A stretch of DNA of 64,000 bases. It comes from Panicum virgatum (taxonomy: Eukaryota; Streptophyta; Magnoliopsida; Poales; Poaceae). The stretch lies in the NCBI RefSeq assembly GCF_016808335.1, contig NC_053149.1, forward strand, positions 59,263,922 to 59,327,921, in the 5' to 3' direction. This document shows positions 9,701 to 19,763 of the stretch, in pieces. The notes beneath the pieces were generated by a model. The model ran no database searches, had not been told where the DNA came from, and saw nothing but the letters and a program-made list of their open reading frames with translations. Position numbers and translations under genes: made by a program. The number at the start of each line of letters is the position of its first letter. Position 1 is the stretch's first letter.

Positions 9701-12578
9701 GGGTTTGGACAGCATCAGTTGTCTGTTGTCTCACAACTGAATTCACTTGGAGTGTCCCCTAGGGTGTTTTCTCATTGCCTGAAAGGTTCTGACAACGGTG
9801 GTGGAATTCTTGTGCTTGGTGAAATTGTGGAGCCAGGCCTAGTCTATACCCCACTGGTTCCATCACAGTAAGTTTCATCCCTGGAATTACTTTGGGTGTA
9901 AAACTTCAGAAATCTGCATTGCTATAGTATGTTTTAGTAGCCATTCTACTGTGACTGTTGTGGTAAATTCGACATATTATAATAAGTACTTACAAGTTAG
10001 ACAACTTTTATATAGATTAGTTTATGTTCTGTTGATTCTTGAACAGCGATTTCTGTGTTGAGAAGTTGTGAACCTCCTGTATTCCTGATATTAACCACTG
10101 CTTATGCCAATATTTTAAATGAAATGCAGGCCTCATTACAACTTGAATCTGGAAAGCATCGCTGTCAATGGTCAAAAGCTACCCATTGATTCCTCCTTGT
10201 TTACAACGTCAAATACACAAGGAACAATTGTGGATTCAGGAACGACATTGGCATACCTTGCAGATGGAGCCTATGATCCATTTGTTACTGCAGTGAGTTT
10301 CATAGGACGCACAACTTTTTCATAGAAAACCAATAATCGGCGAGTCTGCATTATCTACTTATTTGCAATGTGATTGTTAATTGTCATTATTCATACCTGC
10401 AGATAGCTGGTGCAGTCTCTCCATCTGTACACTCTCTTGTCAGCAAAGGGAACCAATGCTTTCTTACTTCCAGCAGGTTTTATTCTTCTTTCTGGGAATG
10501 AACTATGATGTTAACAGCTTTGTCCTTTGATACCCCGAATTTCTTACAAGCTTTGTTTCCATTTGGCAGTGTTGACTTATCGTTTCCAACTGTGACCCTT
10601 TATTTTATGGGTGGTGTTGCGATGACGGTTAAGCCAGAGAACTATCTTTTGCAGCAGGCTTCTGTTGTAAGTCCACTGTATATCTGATTAAATGCTTCTA
10701 GGAGATTGTCTCAAGCTTTATAATATCATGCTGGTCATGGTTGCAGGACAACAATGTATTGTGGTGCATTGGTTGGCAAAGGAACCAGGGCCAAGACATA
10801 ACTATACTCGGAGGTTAGTCAGTCTAACTCTGGACAGAATTAGCCAATTTAGATTGCATCTAGCTATAAGATTTGAGGGTCTGCTACATTATGGTTTTAT
10901 GAAATAAAGTAAACTAAGCTGTCCAAAGGTAAAGCATAAACACAAGTTTTGATGCTGAAACAATGGCACTCAGGTCTAAAAATCTTCCTGAGTCCTGAAT
11001 TCTGCCTCCATAGTTTTTTCCCTTAGGCTTTGCTGTTGCTCCTATTTCTGATGCAAACATTGACTAGCCAGCAACTCTTATTAGGTTCCAGCTTCACACA
11101 ACAACAACAACAACAACAAAGCCTTTTGTCCCAAGCGAGTTGAGGTAGGCTAGAGATGAAACCCAAAAGACACAAAGGTCATGGTTCAGGCACGTTGATA
11201 GCTAGTCTCCAAGCGCTCCTATCCAAAGCTAGTTCCTCAGAGATATCCCAATCTTTAAGGTCTCTCTTAACCGACTCGTCCCAAGTCAGCTTAGGTCTAC
11301 ATCTACCCTCTTTACCTTATCAACACGCTTTAGCACCCCACTACGCACCGGCGCCTCCGGAGGCCTCCGTTGGACATGTCCAAACCATCTCAACCGATGT
11401 TGGATAAGTTTCTCTTCAATTGGTGCCACCCCTACCCTTTCCCGAATAGCTTCGTTCTGGACTCTATCCCTCCTTGTGTGCCCACAAAACCACCGTAACA
11501 TCCGCATCTCTGCTACACTCAGTTGCTGGACATGTTGTCTTTTTGTAGGCCAACATTCAGCACCGTATAACATCGCCGGGCGAATCGCTGTCCTATAGAA
11601 CTTATCTTTTAGCTTTTGTGGCACCCTCCTATCACAGAGGATACCAGAAGCTTGACGCCATTTCAACCAATCAGCTGAGATTCTATGCCTAACATCTTCA
11701 TCAATGTCGCCATACTTTTGTAGCATTGAACTTAAATATCGAAAAGTGTCCTTATGGGCCACCACTTGCCCATCGAGACTAACGTCACCACCCTCATGCC
11801 TAGATGCGCTGAAATCGCACATCATGTACTCGGTCTTGGTCCTACTAAGTCTGAACTCTTTTGACTCTAACGTGCATCTCCACAGCTCTAACTTCCTATT
11901 TACCCCTGCTCTACTCTCATCCACTAGCACCACATCATCAGCAAAAAGCATACACCAAGGGATATCACCTTGTATGTCCCTTGTGACCTCATCCATCACC
12001 AAAGCAAATAATAAGGGCTCAATGCCGACCTCTGATGAAGGCCTATGTTAATAGGAAAGTCAGTGGTGTCGCCACCACACGTCCGGACAAACGTCATCGC
12101 ATTCTTGTACATATCCTTGTGGGTTCCAGCTTCACACTGATAGCCACTAATGTGCATAGATGTCCGGCATGCAAAACCTCTCTGGAGCCTAATTGTTTTC
12201 TCTTTGGTCCTAACGATGTGGCCTCTCTTGTCGCAGATCTTGTCTTAAAGGATAAGATATTCGTGTACGACTTGGCGAACATGCGCATGGGTTGGGCTGA
12301 TTACGACTGTAAGCATACATTCCTTGAGGCCAACAATTCTTCTAGTTTTTTTTTTTCAGCCCCTCTTCTCCTTCTCTGCGATTAACACTATCCCTTTGGC
12401 AGGTTCGATGTCGGTGAACGTCACCACATCGTCAGGGAAGAACCAGTACGTGAACACCGGGCAGTACGACGTGAACAGCTCCACGCGGCGCGCATCGTAC
12501 AAGAGCTTGATACCAGCCGTGATCGCAGCCATGGTTGTGCATATGCTCGTTTTCGGCGGCGCCGTCTCGCGTAGATAG
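6798..12578 (+). CDS. A1-family aspartic protease (nepenthesin/A36-A39-like), 10 exons
   Basis: Secreted pepsin-type endopeptidase of plants. Exons: 6798-7066, 8317-8446, 8561-8820, 9640-9867, 10130-10292, 10403-10476, 10570-10666, 10747-10813, 12237-12308, 12403-12578. All junctions use GT-AG and keep phase, giving 511 aa. Residues 1-27 are an alanine/valine-rich signal peptide. The first catalytic aspartate is D110 in DTGSD and the second D331 in DSGTT; a [12 protein letters not shown] flap with its tyrosine lies between. Conserved blocks [14 protein letters not shown] and ILGDLVLKDK follow. A hydrophobic C-terminus ([17 protein letters not shown]) suggests a membrane or GPI anchor, as in Arabidopsis A36/A39. 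The ATG was chosen because it directly precedes the signal peptide. Intron 8 is enlarged to 1423 bp by a LINE insertion. No frame damage was seen, so the gene looks functional; substrate unknown. Confidence 0.93.
11084..11099. repeat. Target-site duplication, left copy (LINE)
   Basis: The 16-mer ggttccagcttcacac is repeated exactly at 12122-12137, flanking the LINE insertion in intron 8. Confidence 0.9.
11100..12121 (-). mobile_element. 5'-truncated RTE-type LINE in protease intron 8
   Basis: Non-LTR retrotransposon lying antisense to the protease gene. The minus-strand frame at 11286-12002 encodes the C-terminal part of a reverse transcriptase, including [11 protein letters not shown] (catalytic FADD), FRYLSSMLQ and the terminal [12 protein letters not shown] block typical of plant RTE elements. 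Further upstream codons (about 12010-12121) continue the RT text ([12 protein letters not shown]) but need one single-base frame change near 12010. The 3' end is a (CAA)n/(TTG)n simple tail at 11100-11121, and the whole is bounded by a 16-bp target duplication. Endonuclease and N-terminal RT are missing, so it is dead on arrival. It probably rides in the intron without harming splicing. Confidence 0.92.
12122..12137. repeat. Target-site duplication, right copy (LINE)
   Basis: Exact copy of 11084-11099. The protease intron resumes directly after it. Confidence 0.9.
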
Positions 12579-13174
12579 CAGTGCAGGCGGGCTACTGACA
12601 ATGTGATTCGATTCTTTATTGCGTTGGTGTATTCAGAGCTGAGAGACGTCGCTGTCTCTGCTGCCCCCAGTCGTCAGTTCCACGGGCGGAGAAGAGCTGC
12701 CATGACTTGCATTCTTACTGTACATACAGAAAATGAAAGGTCCATTGTTCATGGAGCGCGGTCCTTTCTCTCAAATTGCCGCCCCATTCTTCCGCCTCTC
12801 ATTCTAGTCGTTTTCTCTCAAATTTGATCTGGGCAAATTTGGATGCTACCGTTACTTAAAAAAGCGGGAACAACAGGTCCGAGAAGAAAGATTCTGGCAA
12901 AATATAAATTGAAAGAAAAGTGAGGTAAGAGCCAGCAGCAGGATGCTGTCAGATATACCATGCTGACACGGGATCAAAACTCTGTTTTTTTCAAAAAAAA
13001 ATCAAGCTATTGCTATATACTTTTGTAAATGTAGGACATGTAGGACAATAAACTAATCAGTTTATCCTAAACTTGTATATTCGGAAGTGGAGGGTGTAAT
13101 TTTCAAGAGAAAAAATAATAAACCAAGCCATTGACTTGTTCGGCATCGTATCATGTGGAAATCAAGCATCCATT
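12579..13174. other. 3' flank of the protease gene
   Basis: Contains the presumed 3' UTR (at least to about 12830) followed by AT-rich intergenic DNA. No canonical single polyadenylation signal could be chosen and no other gene is visible. Confidence 0.5.
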
Positions 13175-13336
13175 ATCTATCTATATACTATAAGCAACCA
13201 AAGAAATTGAAACATTTTTTTTATCAAGATTAACATTCCAGTACTCCTCGCGGTGATCTATCTATATACTATAAGCAACCAAAGAAATTGAAACATTTTT
13301 TTTATCAAGATTAACATTCCAGTACTCCTCGCGGTG
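13175..13336. repeat. Perfect 81-bp tandem duplication (2 copies)
   Basis: 13175-13255 and 13256-13336 appear identical over 81 bp, including the eight-T run, starting atctatctatatac and ending ctcctcgcggtg. Perfect identity implies a recent duplication (or, in principle, an assembly artefact). Confidence 0.92.
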
Positions 13337-13348
13337 ATGACCCATAGA

Positions 13349-13702
13349 GGCGCTGTTTAGATCCGACCCCGTAAATCCCGTAAACGCAAAAAAAACGTCA
13401 CATCGAATGTTTCGACATATGCATAAAGTACTAAATAAAATCTATTTATAAAACTTTTTGCATGGATGGGCTGTAAATCGCGAGACGAATCTAATGAGCC
13501 TACTTAATCCATAATTTAAAACAGTGATGCTACAGTAACCATTTGTTAATTATTGATTAATCATGAATTAATTAGCATCATTAGATTCGTCTCGCGATTT
13601 ACAACCCATCTGTGCAAAAGTTTTATAAATAGACTTCATTTAGTACTTAAAATTAGTAAGATTCCTTTGCAAATTTTTTTTTCAACGGGACTAAACACGG
13701 CC
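13349..13702. mobile_element. Tourist-like (PIF/Harbinger) MITE
   Basis: Terminal inverted repeats ggcgctgtttagatcc and, reverse-complemented, ggccgtgtttagtccc. The interior has the same inverted pair (cgcgagacgaatctaatgag / tcattagattcgtctcgcga) as the MITE at 5249-5583, so both belong to one family. Confidence 0.8.
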
Positions 13703-14087
13703 AGAAATTAAAAGATGCATAATGAATCTGTCAAAAACGAGAATTTTTTTTTGTTACCTGTTGCCTAGCTACCCGCCTGCCCGTACCCACCTTTGGTTCA
13801 AATTTTGAAGCAGCGTCCACCAGCGGCAATCATGCCTTACTTGATTCGGGGTTTCCTTCTGCAGCACGCCCTCTCCGATCGGATCCCACCTCCCACGCCT
13901 CCTCAGCCCACTCGCTCCTCCCCTCTGCCCTGCCTCCACGCCGCGAGATCTTCCCTGGCGGCGGCACACCTCTTCCCTCCCGATCCCGCGGCGCCCTCTC
14001 TCCGACGTCCCTCTCCATCACCCGGCGCCTCCCTCCCTCCGCGCGGCATGGAGCCAACGTGGGATTGGAGCGGCTAAGGCATGCGCA
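13703..14087. other. GC-rich sequence before the HAK fragment
   Basis: From about 13780 the sequence turns GC-rich and CCTCC-rich, like a grass 5' UTR or first exon. No conserved protein is recognisable in any frame. It may be the flank of the potassium-transporter fragment that follows. Confidence 0.35.
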
Positions 14088-14200
14088 CTGCGCGCCGGCG
14101 ACGACGGCGAGGGCGGCACCTTCACGCTCTACTCCCTCATATGCCGCCGGGTCGGCGCGGGGCTGCTCTCTGCCGCCGCCGCCGACCTCAAGGAGCAGGG
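14088..14200 (+). pseudogene. Fragment of a HAK/KUP potassium transporter
   Basis: The + frame reads LRAGDDGEGGTFTLYSLICR followed by VGAGLLSAAAADLKEQG. This matches the highly conserved first-exon region of plant HAK/KUP K+ transporters (family text [21 protein letters not shown]). Neither the upstream membrane segments nor the downstream exon text is present in frame. It is therefore a gene scrap, either a decayed copy or a fragment captured by a transposon. A donor-like gtaatgg follows the fragment. Solo LTR W begins about 110 bp downstream. Confidence 0.75.
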
Positions 14201-14792
14201 TAATGGCGTGGCACCGCCTCCTATCGCGCGCCTACACCGACTCTTCCCAGGCCACGCTACTAGAGACGTATGGATCAAGCTCGTTGATGGACACTGCCGT
14301 GTCCAAGCCCAAGTGAAAGGATCTTGATCACACCATATCGTAGCTTAGAGGGGGGTGAATAGGTTTTTCTTCAAATTTTAGCACTTGACCCTGCTGCCGC
14401 TGCCTAGACCGGTCAGACTGGTCTAATCAGGCAGACAGGCCACATCAGGGAAATATCCCCTTCTCGAGCTTGAGCCTATACAAAACTTGGAGTGTATCTT
14501 TTGCAGAGTATTTTTATGTATATAATTAGCTCCTTGCACACAAAGTAGAGCACACCCAAGTAGATCGAGTGGAAGCACATTTCAAACTCAAAGACTATTA
14601 GAAGGTAAGTAAATCAAACCAAAATAAAGATGATGTGAAGGAGACACGGTGGTTTGTTTTGCCGAAGTTCGGATTCACCCCGTGCAACTCCGTTGAGGAA
14701 CCTTATGGCGACCGTCAGGTCAAGTTATTTCCTCCTTCCACTATATGACAATGCGCCCTCATGGCACACAATCGATGCTGCAACAAACTTAC

Positions 14793-15253
14793 TGTCGGGT
14801 ACCACGATTAGAGACACTCTAATCGGGGTACTAAGATCACACTAAAAAACGCAAGCACATGTTAGGCGACTGGGTCCACGAAGTCCCACGGCCTCCTTCC
14901 AATCTGGAAGAAAGGAAAGGACTCAAAGAAGCCCAGCATGCGACCCATTCTCACCCCCCTCGGACCCGCGGGGCGATCTCCGCCTCGCTCGAGGGTTCCC
15001 ATCGAGACCCTCGATTTCCCCTGCATCTCCGTCTCGCTCGAGGGTAGCGAATCTACCCTCGAGCGGGCAAAACATCTCCGCCTCGCTCGAGGGTAGCGAA
15101 TCTACCCTCGAGCGGGCAAAACATCACTGCCTCGCTCGAAGGTAGCGAACCTACCCTCGAGCGAGCAACTCATCTCCGCCTCGCTCGAGGCCACCCCTCG
15201 GCGTAAAGGACAAACGGCACTGCCGCTCACCCGCCTGTCGTACGGAGGCATTA
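14793..15253 (+). repeat. X 5' LTR, first part, with hairpin minisatellite
   Basis: First 461 bp of the LTR; it resumes at 31398. Between about 14980 and 15195 it holds a minisatellite of roughly 50 bp units built from gctcgagggtag-N5-ctaccctcgagc, a perfect 12-bp-arm inverted repeat. This copy has more units than the right LTR, which explains most of the length difference. Confidence 0.85.
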
Positions 15254-15326
15254 TGTAACACCCGGTTTATAAAAGAACATAAACCGAGCAATCATATACG
15301 TGCCAGGATCAAGTCACACGTATATA

Positions 15327-16372
15327 TGTCGGTACCCCAGGACTGGGGTACCCCCTCTTGCTGTGACTAGGCAAGAGCCTTTGTAGTCATCCTTGACTAC
15401 AACCAAACAGCCGGACCCCTGCAGTCCGAAGTCCTGTCCTCCCGACAAAGGTCCGGACCTGTTCCACGGCCGGGGAAGGTCTGGGAACGCCACGTGTCCC
15501 AGGAAAAACAGGCGCTCAAGCGCAAGCAGCCAGGGCTCCGGACCTCCCAAGGAATCCGGACCCCCGCGGGGTCCCGGACCCCTCATAGGGTCCTGGATAG
15601 CAACCGGACCCCTCTCCAAGGGAAAGTTGGGACGCCCCGCCTCAGGGTGGTCCGGGGCCGACACGTGTATGAGGCCCTTGGTCTCCATATTGAGGTCCAC
15701 CTACCTTCGCATTTATTGCGGTAGGTGGACGTCCACTTTGATATAGTGGAAGCCGAGGCGTTTGACTGACCAGGGGGCACTATTGATCGCGTATTACCAA
15801 GGCAGTGGAGCCGATGGCGCCGCCCATGCCGCGTCTGCCAGTCTGCCGTAACAGTCGGATACGACGGCTCGGCTTCACCCATTATGACGCTACATAATAG
15901 CCTCAGCAGGCCACGCCGCAAGCTACGCTACTCCAACGGGCGCCTCGCTGACGGGACAAGAGAAGACCCCCTGTGTCAGAAGAGCAGCAGTACGCATATC
16001 GAAGGAAAGATTCGCTACCACTGTAGCCACAGTCACGTTGGGCCCACCTGTCGGGGCATCAACGTTCTATGTATCCGCCCCCCCCTTTTGATCTATAAAA
16101 GGGGAGAGCGTCGTTAGAAAACCTCAGGCTGGGTAAGAGCCAAGACCAGCAGAGGATAGATTCATTCACACAACCAAGACAATACATCTCCCAGTGGACG
16201 TAGGGTATTACGCTCCGGCGGCCCGAACCACTCTAAATCGTGTGTTCCTGAGTCCCAATCTCAGCGTAGATCTAGCCCCATCGCCTAGTACTTCCCCGAG
16301 TACTCCCTCACTGGGAATAGGCGGGTGCGCTCCGCCACCCGGCTGTGGGTACCCCTGAAAATCCCCGCGACA
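15327..16372 (+). repeat. Z 5' LTR
   Basis: 1046 bp, TGTCGGTACC...CGCGACA, with TATA box tataaaa at 16094-16100. All reading frames crossing it are duplicated exactly in the other LTR. Confidence 0.93.
16094..16100 (+). promoter_or_regulatory. TATA box of Z LTR
   Basis: tataaaa followed by ggggagag; the same site is at 19238-19244 in the right LTR. Its place about 275 bp before the LTR end fits an LTR promoter. Confidence 0.6.
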
Positions 16373-16392
16373 TTTTGGCGCCGTCCGTGGGG
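16373..16392 (+). other. Primer-binding-like site of Z
   Basis: ttttggcgccgtccgtgggg directly follows the LTR terminus CGACA. TGGCGCC-type sites in plant Gypsy elements are usually assigned to tRNA-Asp-like primers; the tRNA was not matched here. Confidence 0.7.
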
Positions 16393-17751
16393 AGGACAGG
16401 CGTTGGCTGGATCTTCAGGCCTCTGGGCTGCGTTCTCCCTCTGCAACGGCAAACTTGAAGATGAAGGAAGGCACACTCACTCCGCATGCTATGGCACCGG
16501 CGCTCCGACGACCTCGGTGCGGCGGCGCACGGCAGCGGCGTCTGCTGTGTGTCGCCACCGCGACACCTCAGAGCCGGCGTAGCAGCATGCAGCGGAGGCG
16601 CCGCTGCGCGCCGCCGCTCCTACGTCGACTCAAGGTTTTCTCTCAAGCAACGGCCACGCCCCCTCTGCGATGGCATGACGTCGGCTCAAGGCTTTCTCTC
16701 AACTTGGAGCCTAGAGCCGACAGCCATCCCGGAGGAAGTTGACTGAGACCTCCAGCCGCAGCAGCACCGGAGATCCACCTCAGCGTTGCTCGGTGCTGCT
16801 GCAGGCAGGACCCCGCCACCTCGCGCGGGGGCCCTTGGCGCTAGCACCAAGGACAAGCCGGCGAACGACCGCACTTCTCCACGCGTCGCACCGGTCCATC
16901 TGCTGCGCAAGGGTTCTGGTTTCCATCGGCAACGGCGACGGCAGGGGGAGGGGGCCTCTTCCATTCAAGGCCAAAGAATTTGTCTCATGCCATGTAAGCA
17001 TGTGACAGCTCTTAGGCAAGGAGGGGCCCCCCGAGCTCCCGAGGTGATCCTGGATGATGCGGTTCAGGCACGTCCAAGGTACCTTCACCTCCGAAGAACA
17101 CGCTGTATAGCATGCAGCCGTAGGTTACTCCTAAGAAAGGAATAAGAGAATTTCTCCTTTGTAATAGCGTGGAGTCTATGTGTGTGTCCAGAGCGGTTAA
17201 GGTCCGACCTTGTAAACCCGGCCTCTGGCCCTATCACACAAACAGGCAAAAGCGGTCCGGAGCGGTGGAGGTCCGACCTCGTAATCCCGACCTCTGAAGT
17301 ATACCGTGATAACCACAATGATAAAGGAGATTTTCTTTCTTGACCTTATCTAGGCTCCACCCCGGTTACATTCATCCATTCTGGATGGCTGTTTTTTCGG
17401 TTGACCATTTCTTCCTCCCAAACAGAATCTTTACCATTGTTGCTAACAATCCAAGTTGAGTTGCTGGCTTGTGGTCAGGTGAAGACACCCCTTCTAGCTG
17501 GAAGGCAGTCCGGACCCCTAGGGACCTGCTCTGGAGAAGTGGTACTTGTATCCTGGGGTAGAGAAGCTCCGCGTGGCTTAGCCTGGTAATGTACCCTAAG
17601 TTTACGTACTTCACTACCCTGTTACAAGTACTCTAGTATCCAGGACTGCTGACTTTAGAGGTCCCGGGCTCTCTTCTAGTATAAGGCTTGGTTTCTTTGC
17701 ACCTTACTATGAGGTCCGGTAACATGCTTCATCGGATTGTCAGCAACGGCC

Positions 17752-18198
17752 GCTCCGGCGGAGACCGCTCGCCCCGGTCGCTCCAAGTCCACTCCGGTGG
17801 CCCGCTCCGGCGGAGACCGCTCGCCCCGGTCGCTCCAAGTCCACTCCGGTGGCCCGCTCCGGCGGAGACCGCTCGCCCCGGTCGCTCCAAGTCCACTCCG
17901 GTGGCCCGCTCCGGCGGAGACCGCTCGCCCCGGTCGCTCCAAGTCCACTCCGGTGGCCCGCTCCGGCGGAGACCGCTCGCCCCGGTCGCTCCAAGTCCAC
18001 TCCGGTGGCCCGCTCCGGCGGAGACCGCTCGCCCCGGTCGCTCCAAGTCCACTCCGGTGGCCCGCTCCGGCGGAGACCGCTCGCCCCGGTCGCTCCAAGT
18101 CCACTCCGGTGGCCCGCTCCGGCGGAGACCGCTCGCCCCGGTCGCTCCAAGTCCACTCCGGTGGCCCGCTCCGGCGGAGACCGCTCGCCACGGTCGAC
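17752..18198. repeat. 52-bp minisatellite in Z, about 8.6 copies
   Basis: Near-perfect tandem units beginning gctccggcggagaccgctcg recur exactly every 52 bp (17752, 17804, ... 18168); the last copy diverges after ccgctcgcc. Because 52 is one more than a multiple of three, each strand cycles through all frames with the same peptide text. Several long overlapping frames on both strands are therefore shadows of the repeat and not genes. Confidence 0.95.
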
Positions 18199-18470
18199 AA
18201 AAGTCGGGTCCGGGAAGTGGTGCTACCCCCTGAGCGATCCGAAGTCCGTGTAGCCGCTTAGCTTGGTTCCGTACCCTAAGCCTACACCTTCGTCGCCCCG
18301 TGGAGAGCACTCTAGTACCTAAACCAGGCAACAAGCATACCGGCCTCAGGGGTCCGGGATGCCCACTCTCTCCAAGAGCACACCAACGCAATCAAGTTGC
18401 GTAGGAACACATCACGGTGGTGGCCCCACCCGCGGGTTCGGACCTCTCCCGAGGTGGGCCCGGGGGCCAC

Positions 18471-19516
18471 TGTCGGTACCCCAGGACTGGGGTACCCCCT
18501 CTTGCTGTGACTAGGCAAGAGCCTTTGTAGTCATCCTTGACTACAACCAAACAGCCGGACCCCTGCAGTCCGAAGTCCTGTCCTCCCGACAAAGGTCCGG
18601 ACCTGTTCCACGGCCGGGGAAGGTCTGGGAACGCCACGTGTCCCAGGAAAAACAGGCGCTCAAGCGCAAGCAGCCAGGGCTCCGGACCTCCCAAGGAATC
18701 CGGACCCCCGCGGGGTCCCGGACCCCTCATAGGGTCCTGGATAGCAACCGGACCCCTCTCCAAGGGAAAGTTGGGACGCCCCGCCTCAGGGTGGTCCGGG
18801 GCCGACACGTGTATGAGGCCCTTGGTCTCCATATTGAGGTCCACCTACCTTCGCATTTATTGCGGTAGGTGGACGTCCACTTTGATATAGTGGAAGCCGA
18901 GGCGTTTGACTGACCAGGGGGCACTATTGATCGCGTATTACCAAGGCAGTGGAGCCGATGGCGCCGCCCATGCCGCGTCTGCCAGTCTGCCGTAACAGTC
19001 GGATACGACGGCTCGGCTTCACCCATTATGACGCTACATAATAGCCTCAGCAGGCCACGCCGCAAGCTACGCTACTCCAACGGGCGCCTCGCTGACGGGA
19101 CAAGAGAAGACCCCCTGTGTCAGAAGAGCAGCAGTACGCATATCGAAGGAAAGATTCGCTACCACTGTAGCCACAGTCACGTTGGGCCCACCTGTCGGGG
19201 CATCAACGTTCTATGTATCCGCCCCCCCCTTTTGATCTATAAAAGGGGAGAGCGTCGTTAGAAAACCTCAGGCTGGGTAAGAGCCAAGACCAGCAGAGGA
19301 TAGATTCATTCACACAACCAAGACAATACATCTCCCAGTGGACGTAGGGTATTACGCTCCGGCGGCCCGAACCACTCTAAATCGTGTGTTCCTGAGTCCC
19401 AATCTCAGCGTAGATCTAGCCCCATCGCCTAGTACTTCCCCGAGTACTCCCTCACTGGGAATAGGCGGGTGCGCTCCGCCACCCGGCTGTGGGTACCCCT
19501 GAAAATCCCCGCGACA
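18471..19516 (+). repeat. Z 3' LTR
   Basis: 1046 bp, apparently identical to 15327-16372, offset exactly 3144 bp. Followed by the atata target duplication and the resumption of the Y LTR. Confidence 0.93.
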
Positions 19517-19707
19517 ATATACAACAGAATGAACAGTATATCATAGCACATATCACGAATAAGACATAATAAATCGAAATACGAATGTTATTTATTACAA
19601 TAATGACAAAATGTCTGATACAGCGGAAGCGAAGTACAAAAATACGAATAAAGCTCTCTGAAGCTGAAGCAGGGCGCCACAGGGACGTCGACTGGGAGAC
19701 GAAGCAC

Positions 19708-19763
19708 CTAGAAGTCCTCGTAGTCCTGGTAGCGCTGGACGAACTCCCTCGTGTCGGCAGGAA
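19708..19763 (-). CDS. Coding-like exon B in Y 3' LTR (ends in stop)
   Basis: On the minus strand, after acceptor ctgctgctcag, 56 nt encode PADTREFVQRYQDYEDF and a TAG stop. It joins in phase (one base from exon A plus two from exon B) with exon A at 20812-20901. An AATAAA-type signal (aataaataacattcg) lies about 110 nt downstream. The identical copy in the other LTR is 28270-28325; the counterpart in Y' is 54601-54656. No known family is recognised. Whether it is translated is unknown. Confidence 0.45.

Larger units (their letters stand above)
15327..19516 (+). mobile_element. Element Z: small non-autonomous LTR retrotransposon
   Basis: LTRs 15327-16372 and 18471-19516 are both 1046 bp, start TGTCGGTACC, end CCCGCGACA and appear identical. 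The duplication atata occurs at 15322-15326 and 19517-19521 inside the Y LTR. A tttggcgccgtccgtgggg primer-binding-like site follows the left LTR, and a gaggtgggcccgggggccac purine/GC tract precedes the right LTR. The 2.1-kb interior has no gag, protease, RT or integrase signature, so it must be mobilised in trans. Its middle is a 52-bp minisatellite. It is the youngest insertion of the nest. Confidence 0.93.

Noticed and set aside
15393..15746. 117-codon and neighbouring frames repeated at 18537-18890
   Set aside because: Part of the Z LTR; exact duplication reflects LTR identity, not a gene family.
17752..18198. CRISPR-like regular repetition
   Set aside because: Units are contiguous with no unique spacers, and the host is a plant nuclear genome.
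17676..18391. Several overlapping 130-220-codon frames on both strands
   Set aside because: All are produced by the 52-bp tandem repeat in Z; no initiation context, domains or codon preference support a protein.
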